Source: Hydrogenophilales bacterium
Lineage (GTDB): Bacteria; Pseudomonadota; Gammaproteobacteria; Burkholderiales; Thiobacillaceae
DNA: 64,000 nt
Assembly (NCBI GenBank): GCA_016703155.1
Contig: JADJCP010000001.1
Location: 1,116,001 to 1,180,000, forward strand
Direction of reading: 5' to 3'
In this document: positions 57,691 to 64,000 of the stretch, piece by piece
Layout: the number at the start of each line of letters is the position of its first letter
Numbering within the stretch: position 1 is the first letter of the stretch
The notes under the pieces: model-generated
What the model saw: the letters and a program-made list of their open reading frames with translations, nothing else
What the model was told of the DNA's origin: nothing
Databases searched by the model: none
Translations under genes and position numbers: made by a program

Positions 57691-57691
57691 G

Positions 57692-59239
57692 ATGACCCGA
57701 ATCGGTACGCACGACTGGAATCTCGAAGCACAGGCCCAACACATCTGGCGCATCCGGCCCGAAGTCGGCCAGCTCAGTACCCTGGCGCGCGACGTCAAGG
57801 ATGCCGGCGGCCAGCTCGTCGCCCTGTGGGGCTCGGATGATCGGTCAAGCCATAACGGCTACGGCCTCCACACCGCCTTCATCACCGCTGCCGGCCTGGT
57901 CTGGGCGAGTGTCGGCCTGCCCGAGGACGCTCCTGCGTACCCCGACCTGGCGACGCTTTTCCCCCAGGCAGACCGCATGCAGCGCGCCACCTTCGATCTG
58001 CTCGGCATCCGCGCCGAGGGCGCCGTCGACGACCGCAAGTGGCTGCGCCACAGCGCCTGGGCGGCCGACAGTTTCCCGCTGCGCAAGGATTTCTCGGCCC
58101 AGCCTCTGGCGCCCTATCCGGCGCACAGCGATGCCTACGCATTCATTCGTGTCGAAGGCGATGGCGTCCACGAAATCCCGGTCGGGCCGATCCACGCTGG
58201 CGTCATCGAGCCGGGGCATTTCCGCTTCTCGATCATCGGCGACCGGGTACTGAAACTGGAACAACGCCTCGGCTACACCCACCAGGGTGTCGAAAAACGC
58301 TTTGAAGGCATGGATCTCGACAGTGGCGCTCGGCTCGCCGGCCGCGTTTCGGGCGATTCGCACAGCGCCTACGCCTGGGCCTATTGCATGGCGGTGGAAC
58401 AGGCCACGTCCTGCAACGTGCCGGAGCGTGCCGTCTGGCTGCGCGCCCTGTTCCTGGAGATCGAACGGGTCGCCAATCACCTCGGCGACCTCGGCTATCT
58501 CGGCAACGATGTCGCCCTGTCTTTCGGCTTCATGCAGTTCTGGCGCCTGAAGGAAGACTGGCTGCGCCTCACCGCCAAGATGTTCGGCCATCGCTATCTC
58601 TTCGATTGCATCGTCCCGGGCGGTGTCGCGGTCGACCTGGGCGACGATGGCTACGCCATGAACCGGTTGGTGCACCGCCTGATCGACGAAGTGGCCGAGC
58701 TGAAGCATGTTTACGACGAACATGCGACCTTGCAGGACCGCTTCGCCAACACCGGCATCTGCAAGCCGGACATGGCGGCGCGCCTCGGCCTCACCGGCCT
58801 GGCCGGACGTGGCAGCGCCCAGGCCTGGGACGCGCGCGTGCAATTCCCGCAGTCGCCATACGACAGTCTCGACGTGACCATGGCGACGCAGCGCAAGGGC
58901 GACGTCCTGGCCCGCGCCGAGGTGCGTTTCGCCGAGGTATTCGAGTCGCTGCGCCTGATCCACGATATCCTCAAACGCATGCCGGCGGGCCCGATCCGTC
59001 AAGCGCTGGCGCCGACCCAAAGTGCCTGCGAAGGCATTGGCTGGGTCGAAGGCTGGCGCGGCGAAATCATCGTCGCCGTCTCGATCGGCGCCAACGGCAA
59101 GCTGGAGCGCGTGCATCCGCATGACCCTTCCTGGCAGAACTGGCCGCTGCTCGAAATCGGCATCCTCGGTAACATCGTTCCCGACTTCCCGCTGATCAAC
59201 AAATCGTTCAACCTCAGCTACTCCGGGCAGGATCTATGA
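57692..59239 (+). CDS. HyfG-like large subunit lacking nickel ligands
   Basis: A 515-residue fusion of a NuoC-like (1-~150) and NuoD/HycE-like (~160-515) part. Where [NiFe] hydrogenases have RVCGIC the sequence is GRVSGDSHSAYAWAYCMAVE, and where they have DPCxxC before the C-terminus it is KSFNLSYSGQDL, ending there. All four nickel-binding Cys are gone, so it cannot bear an H2-cleaving site. This places it in the energy-converting hydrogenase-related (Ehr) class. Its substrate is unknown; residues such as His-x-Ser in GDSHS could still bind a quinone or another ligand. Confidence 0.88.
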   Translation: MTRIGTHDWNLEAQAQHIWRIRPEVGQLSTLARDVKDAGGQLVALWGSDDRSSHNGYGLHTAFITAAGLVWASVGLPEDAPAYPDLATLFPQADRMQRATFDLLGIRAEGAVDDRKWLRHSAWAADSFPLRKDFSAQPLAPYPAHSDAYAFIRVEGDGVHEIPVGPIHAGVIEPGHFRFSIIGDRVLKLEQRLGYTHQGVEKRFEGMDLDSGARLAGRVSGDSHSAYAWAYCMAVEQATSCNVPERAVWLRALFLEIERVANHLGDLGYLGNDVALSFGFMQFWRLKEDWLRLTAKMFGHRYLFDCIVPGGVAVDLGDDGYAMNRLVHRLIDEVAELKHVYDEHATLQDRFANTGICKPDMAARLGLTGLAGRGSAQAWDARVQFPQSPYDSLDVTMATQRKGDVLARAEVRFAEVFESLRLIHDILKRMPAGPIRQALAPTQSACEGIGWVEGWRGEIIVAVSIGANGKLERVHPHDPSWQNWPLLEIGILGNIVPDFPLINKSFNLSYSGQDL

Positions 59240-59508
59240 GTATCTATCCGAGAGAAATACGGCTCTGCGCTGGAGCCGATTTTGGATGCAGCCCGCGAAG
59301 CAAGTCGCGCGGTTGTGTCATTCACAACAAGCGGCTTGCGACAAAGGGGGGCGCCAAAATCGGCTCCAGCCCGGAGGGTTGCCTCGTATCCGTGCGTCTG
59401 CGGCGTTGCGAGGCTTGGGAATGGAATAACCATTCCCCGCGCCTCGCGCCTTGCATCCATCGCGGATACGAGGCAACGCAGAACCGTATTTCTCTCGGAT
59501 AGATACTC
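59238..59508. repeat. 271-bp fold-back element between hyfG and hyfI
   Basis: The ends are 25-bp perfect inverted repeats beginning GAGTATCTATCCGAG and ending CTCGGATAGATACTC. Two further inverted repeats nest inside: GGAGCCGATTTTGG / CCAAAATCGGCTCC and GTTGCCTCGTATCCG / CGGATACGAGGCAAC. There is no gene. The element overlaps the hyfG stop (TGA is in its first bases) and ends 2 bp before the hyfI ATG. It looks like a MITE or a long RNA hairpin. Confidence 0.75.
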
Positions 59509-59510
59509 TT

Positions 59511-60041
59511 ATGGCGACGCACCTGATCCTCAAGAAAATCTTCAAGACCGGCATCGTCTCCGAAGCCCCGCCCGAGGCCGATACCTCCCTGCGTACCCGC
59601 GAACAGGAACTGCACGCCGAGATTCTCAAGGTCTTCGGCGCGGCGGTCAGTATTCGCCACGTCGACGCTGGCTCCTGCAACGGCTGCGAACTGGAGGTCC
59701 ATGCCATCAACGGCGCGCATTACAACATCGAGGGCATGGGCGTGAAATTCGCCGCCAGCCCGCGCCATGTCGATGTACTGCTGGTCACCGGGCCGGTATC
59801 GCGTCATCTCGAAACCGCCTTGAAGCGCACCTACGACGCCACGCCCGAGCCCAAGTGGGTGGTGGCCATGGGCGATTGCGCCGCCGGTTGCGGCATGGCC
59901 GGGGCGATGTTCGGCGAGAACTACGCCTCGTGCGGCAAGATCGCCAACGTTATCCCGGTCGATGTCGAAGTGCCTGGCTGCCCGCCCGACCCGGTCACCC
60001 TTCTGCGTGGCATCCTCGCGGCAGTCAGCCAGTCGCGCTAA
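59511..60041 (+). CDS. HyfI-like small subunit (single [4Fe-4S] protein)
   Basis: A 176-residue NuoB/HyfI family protein. The N2-type cluster ligands are all present: DAGSCNGCELEV (two Cys), GDCAAGCGMAG and VPGCPPDPVTLL. So, unlike the large subunit, the electron-transfer site is intact. ATG 59511 lies 2 bp after the fold-back element. No HyfA/HyfH ferredoxin-like gene is present, so the electron donor or acceptor is not encoded here. Confidence 0.9.
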   Translation: MATHLILKKIFKTGIVSEAPPEADTSLRTREQELHAEILKVFGAAVSIRHVDAGSCNGCELEVHAINGAHYNIEGMGVKFAASPRHVDVLLVTGPVSRHLETALKRTYDATPEPKWVVAMGDCAAGCGMAGAMFGENYASCGKIANVIPVDVEVPGCPPDPVTLLRGILAAVSQSR

Positions 60042-60086
60042 ACCAGCCCATGGGACGGGTCCACTCGCCGGCCACCGGCGCGCCAG

Positions 60087-60118
60087 AAAAAAAGCCATCG
60101 GCGATCAGCCGATGGCTT
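60087..60118 (-). terminator. Rho-independent terminator of soxXA
   Basis: On the minus strand GCCATCGGC-TGATC-GCCGATGGC is followed by seven T. A 9-bp perfect stem. It also can mark the end of the convergent hyf-like operon. Confidence 0.85.
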
Positions 60119-60151
60119 CCGATACAGCCCACCGTTGTATAGTCCGGCGGG

Positions 60152-60172
60152 CACTCGACGTAGCGTCGAGTG
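60152..60172. terminator. Hairpin downstream of soxX
   Basis: CACTCGAC-GTAGC-GTCGAGTG, 8-bp stem, 14 bp past the soxX stop, without a long T run; likely an RNA 3'-end stabiliser or a weak terminator preceding the stronger one. Confidence 0.5.
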
Positions 60173-60185
60173 TTTGCCTGCCCGA

Positions 60186-60941
60186 TTACTTGTTGACCGG
60201 CGAGTTCGGGTCGAACAGATAGGCCAAGATGTCAGCGATCTGGGCTTGCGACAGCACCCCCGATGCGCCCATTCTCGGCATGTTGGTGCAGGCGAAGTAG
60301 ACGTGCGGGTTGTAGATCACATCGTAGGCGTACTTCAGCGTGTCCGGATCCATGCCGCGAATCTTGCCGAAGCCGGTGAGGCTCGGGCCGATGTCGCCGC
60401 CGGTACGATCGGTGGCGATCTGGTGGCAGTTGTAGCAGTTGCCACCCGGCGTGCCCTTGGCGTGGTTGTCCGGGTTGTGGGCGGTGCGGTAACCGTAACC
60501 GGACCAGGCCAGTTCACGACCTTTTTTCCAGTCGCCCAGCTTGATGCCGCCTTCCGGGTATTTGATCGTCGACGCCGCCAGCGCCATGATCTTTTCACGG
60601 CTCTTGTCGTCGATTTCCTTACCCTTGCCCAGGGAACAGGCCTTCTGAATCTCGTCCTGGACGAGGCGCGCGCGACCCGTGGTGCCTTCCTGGGTCGGCT
60701 GTTTCAGGTCATAGCCTTCAGCTTCGAAGATCAGATATTCAGCCAGCTCGGCCGGGCTCATGGCCGTGTAATCGACCTTCTTGGCGACAACCGCCGGAGC
60801 AGCCGGCGCCGCGGCAGGGGCCGCCGCGGGTGCGGTGGCTTGAGGCGCAACCGACTTGCCGGTGTTGGTCGCGGCACAGCCGCCGGCGATGAGCAGCAAC
60901 GATACAGCGGCTACAGCCGCAATGGGGGTCTTCTTGAACAT
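60186..60941 (-). CDS. soxX: Sulfur-oxidation c-type cytochrome SoxX
   Basis: A 251-residue periplasmic protein. The N-terminus (AAVSLLLIAGGC) carries a lipobox-like Cys, so it may be a lipoprotein. A proline/alanine linker (PAAAPAAAPAAPAVVA) follows, then the monohaem domain with CYNCH in GNCYNCHQIATDRTGGDIGP and a distal Met in CTNMPRMGASG. These are the SoxX signatures. With SoxA it forms the SoxAX complex that attaches thiosulfate to SoxYZ. Located 27 bp after soxA. Confidence 0.9.
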   Translation of the reverse strand: MFKKTPIAAVAAVSLLLIAGGCAATNTGKSVAPQATAPAAAPAAAPAAPAVVAKKVDYTAMSPAELAEYLIFEAEGYDLKQPTQEGTTGRARLVQDEIQKACSLGKGKEIDDKSREKIMALAASTIKYPEGGIKLGDWKKGRELAWSGYGYRTAHNPDNHAKGTPGGNCYNCHQIATDRTGGDIGPSLTGFGKIRGMDPDTLKYAYDVIYNPHVYFACTNMPRMGASGVLSQAQIADILAYLFDPNSPVNK

Positions 60942-60968
60942 GGATTGAGTCTCCTCTCGATTCGGCGA

Positions 60969-61814
60969 TTAGCGTTTCAGGTCGGGCAGGATGGCCGGTT
61001 CACCACGTGCAGCGTCGGTCCAGAAGGAGATCAGCGCAATCGAGGCATCGGAGCCATTCTTGATGTTCGGATAACGCATCTGCCAGAGGCATTCGAGGAC
61101 GCGATGCTGGCTGCTGCGGACTTCGTCATGACTGGTGCGTTGCGACGGCCAGGAGATCGCCTTGGTCATGTCCGCGGCGTCGTACACGCTCGGCAATACC
61201 GAAGCGCGGATGCGCTTGCCGGTCTGCGTGTGGCAGGTGGCGCAACTGAAGTCCATGGTGCCGGAACGGCGGTAGAACATCACCTCGCCGGCATCGCGCA
61301 TCGCCTTTTCCAGAGGATGCTGCATCGGCGGATTCCAGGGGATGCCGCTCGATTTGCTGGCGATATAGGTTTGCAGCTTCATGATGTCGGATTTAGAACC
61401 ATGCTTCTGCTTGATGGCCGCATCGTCATTGGTGAAGCCTTGCAGGGTCTTCATGCAATGGAGCAGGCGGGTCTCCAGATCCATGACCTTGCCGGTGTCG
61501 GCGAAGTAGCGCGGCAACTCGGCGTGAGCGCCGTCTAGCACCCCGGGGCCTTTGCCGAAATCGCACTGTTCCAGCGAAGCGTTCTTGGGGCCGCGCGCCT
61601 GTTTGAAAAGTGCCTCGCCGGCCTCGGCTACCAGCCACGCCGGGTTGTCCGGCAACATCATGATGTTTTGCGGGCTTTGCGTCAGGTAAACAGAGTTGTT
61701 GGTTTTCTTGATCAGGCCATCCAGGACCTCTTCCGGCAACTGGCCGGAGCCGGCATTGGACGAAGCCACCACGGCCAGTACGACCGGTAGTACATGCAAG
61801 GTTTTATTAAACAT
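60969..61814 (-). CDS. soxA: Sulfur-oxidation cytochrome SoxA (monohaem type)
   Basis: A 281-residue exported protein (signal peptide MFNKTLHVLPVVLAVVASSNAG). The C-terminal haem site is CATCH in SCATCHTQTGKRIRASVLPS; the persulfide-type Cys ligand is in HRVLECLWQMRYP. The N-terminal haem motif is absent; two Cys (EQCDFGKG, LLHCMKTL) likely form a disulfide instead, as in monohaem SoxA. Starts after AAGGAGGAGACT. No soxYZ, soxB or soxCD occurs within the window, so substrate carriers must lie elsewhere. Confidence 0.92.
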   Translation of the reverse strand: MFNKTLHVLPVVLAVVASSNAGSGQLPEEVLDGLIKKTNNSVYLTQSPQNIMMLPDNPAWLVAEAGEALFKQARGPKNASLEQCDFGKGPGVLDGAHAELPRYFADTGKVMDLETRLLHCMKTLQGFTNDDAAIKQKHGSKSDIMKLQTYIASKSSGIPWNPPMQHPLEKAMRDAGEVMFYRRSGTMDFSCATCHTQTGKRIRASVLPSVYDAADMTKAISWPSQRTSHDEVRSSQHRVLECLWQMRYPNIKNGSDASIALISFWTDAARGEPAILPDLKR

Positions 61815-62039
61815 AGTCTCCTCCTTCGGTAGGAAAAAAAACGATCGACCTCACACTCAGTCATCCTCGGTGCAACTGGCGTAACCTGAGGGTGCGGAAG
61901 TCTTGCTAGGCTAAGCCATTCGTAATATGAAAGGGATAGGCAATTCAGTCTAGTGCGCATGGCCCCGACATACCGCGCGACGTGCCCCGGATGATGCCCC
62001 GCCGCCTATAATCCGAGCGGCGCAACCCACACTCCGGCC
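61815..62039. other. Intergenic region upstream of soxA and the DUF486 gene
   Basis: 225 bp between divergent starts. Apart from the soxA ribosome site and an A8 tract (near 61839-61847), I see no clear operator or promoter box. Confidence 0.4.
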
Positions 62040-62387
62040 ATGAATATCATCGTCCTCAAGACCGTCTTCCTGCTGGTCCTGTCCAACCTGTTCATGACCA
62101 TCGCCTGGTACGCCCATCTCAAGCACCTCAACGACAAGCCGTGGTGGATCGCCGCCTTGCTTAGCTGGGGCGTCGCCCTGTTCGAATACCTCTTGCAGGT
62201 GCCGGCGAACCGCATCGGCTATACCGTGCTGAGCCTGCCGCAACTGAAGATCATGCAGGAGGTCATCACCCTGGCGGTGTTCGTCCCCTTCGCGGTGTTC
62301 TACATGCATGAGCCGGTAAAACTGGATTTCCTCTGGGCCGGACTCTGCCTGATGGGCGCGGTATATTTCATCTTCCGGGGCGCCTGA
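62040..62387 (+). CDS. DMT-superfamily small membrane protein (DUF486)
   Basis: A 115-residue protein with four predicted helices: KTVFLLVLSNLFMTIAWYAH, PWWIAALLSWGVALFEYLLQ, then IMQEVITLAVFVPFAVFYMH and LCLMGAVYFIFRG. The VPANRIGY motif is typical of DUF486. Such proteins resemble half-size multidrug transporters; function unknown. It lies 99 bp before glyA on the same strand. Confidence 0.85.
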   Translation: MNIIVLKTVFLLVLSNLFMTIAWYAHLKHLNDKPWWIAALLSWGVALFEYLLQVPANRIGYTVLSLPQLKIMQEVITLAVFVPFAVFYMHEPVKLDFLWAGLCLMGAVYFIFRGA

Positions 62388-62486
62388 GCGCGCCTGCCGG
62401 GCCAATCGCCGGAAGCGCCCCAGAAACACCCCAGAATCGCCTTGGCACGGTAGAATCCCGGCTTTGATTTTTCGGGCTTTTTCACC

Positions 62487-63734
<1,248 letters not shown>

Positions 63735-63745
63735 CAACGAGACGC

Positions 63746-63806
63746 GTGACAAAGTGACAAAAGACGTCACTCTGTCACTCTGTCACTCGGTCACTCGGTC
63801 ACCGCC
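63746..63806. repeat. Five 8-bp tandem repeats abutting the nrdR start
   Basis: TCACTCTG twice, TCACTCGG twice, then a partial TCACCGCC (63767-63806), ending directly before the nrdR ATG. GTGACAAAGTGAC (63746-63758) is complementary to GTCACTCTGTCAC (63766-63778), 12 of 13 paired, so the leader can fold. There is no Shine-Dalgarno in this stretch. Confidence 0.7.
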
Positions 63807-64000
63807 ATGAAATGTCCCTTCTGCGGCTCCCTCGACACCCAGGTGATCGAAACCCGCCTGGCGGAAGATGGCTTGTCCATCCGCCGCCGGCGCCGTTGCC
63901 AGAGTTGCGACAAGCGCTTCACGACCTATGAAACCGCCGACGTCCGCCTGCCCCAGGTGGTCAAGAGCAACGGCACGCGCGAGGAGTTCTCCGAAACCAA
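63807..64000 (+). CDS. nrdR: NrdR transcriptional repressor, N-terminal part
   Basis: Represses ribonucleotide reductase genes according to dATP/ATP. The first 64 codons are present: the zinc ribbon CPFCG...CQSCDKRF with DTQVIETRLAEDGLSIRRRR, and the beginning of the ATP-cone (RLPQVVKSNGTREEFSE). The rest lies beyond the right edge. ATG 63807 sits immediately after a tandem repeat, so translation initiation is probably coupled to glyA or otherwise weak. Confidence 0.93.
   Translation, partial: MKCPFCGSLDTQVIETRLAEDGLSIRRRRRCQSCDKRFTTYETADVRLPQVVKSNGTREEFSET

Noticed and set aside
57692..59239. Calling the hyf-like operon a true [NiFe] hydrogenase or formate hydrogenlyase
   Set aside because: All four nickel-ligand cysteines of the large subunit are replaced, and no maturation, ferredoxin or formate dehydrogenase genes are present.
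63767..63806. CRISPR-like array
   Set aside because: Units are only 8 bp and contiguous, without spacers; there are no cas genes in the window.

Overview
The window looks like about 64 kb of chromosome from a GC-rich, sulfur-oxidising, probably autotrophic betaproteobacterium (Thiobacillus / Sulfuricella / Rhodocyclales-like). The grounds are soxAX thiosulfate-oxidation cytochromes, three SulP anion transporters beside a gamma-class carbonic anhydrase, betaproteobacterial housekeeping genes (glnE-ilvE, purEK, purMN, cutA-dsbD, glyA-nrdR), and high GC with long spurious antisense frames. The genus is inference; nothing here fixes it.

Layout. 1-19.6 kb is core metabolism: acs (cut by the left edge), glnE, ilvE, a zinc-finger protein, a DUF302 protein, hemN, a probable small-RNA locus, algC, a CorA transporter, purEK, a DUF3108 protein, purMN, perM, fxsA, cutA, dsbD and a ttcA-like gene. 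19.6-24.3 kb is accessory: a secreted DUF4394 protein gene split by an IS21-family element, then a decayed IS3-family transposase. 24.3-31.2 kb is envelope stress and surface: a DegP/Q-type protease divergent from two small heat-shock proteins with back-to-back heat-shock promoters, a LuxR-type regulator, a CSLREA beta-helix protein, a lipoprotein and a short hemerythrin-like protein. 31.2-39 kb holds an RND efflux pump and a Cache-PAS-GGDEF-EAL sensor.

39-60 kb is the most interesting part. Three SulP transporters (two are 707-residue paralogues with an unusual coiled-coil insert) lie with an OmpR-type two-component system, a sigma-54-type two-component system, two small UspA-like proteins, a gamma-carbonic anhydrase and a six-gene hydrogenase-4-like operon (hyfB, C, E, F, G, I type). 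The large subunit has lost all four nickel-ligand cysteines, so this is not a hydrogenase. A good -24/-12 promoter precedes a 36-residue peptide, a UspA-like gene, sulP3 and possibly the whole hyf-like operon. I propose, as inference, that the region encodes a regulated, redox- or ion-gradient-coupled system for inorganic carbon (or sulfate) uptake. 60-64 kb returns to soxXA, a DUF486 membrane protein, glyA and the start of nrdR.

Caution on quality. Nine single-base frameshifts interrupt otherwise well-conserved genes (acs, purK twice, purN, istA twice, istB, the CSLREA gene and the RND adaptor gene), mostly in G/C-rich or homopolymer runs. Because several are housekeeping genes, residual assembly indels are the likeliest cause. 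An in-frame amber codon near the end of the NtrC-type regulator is a different kind of lesion. No tRNA, rRNA or CRISPR array was seen.
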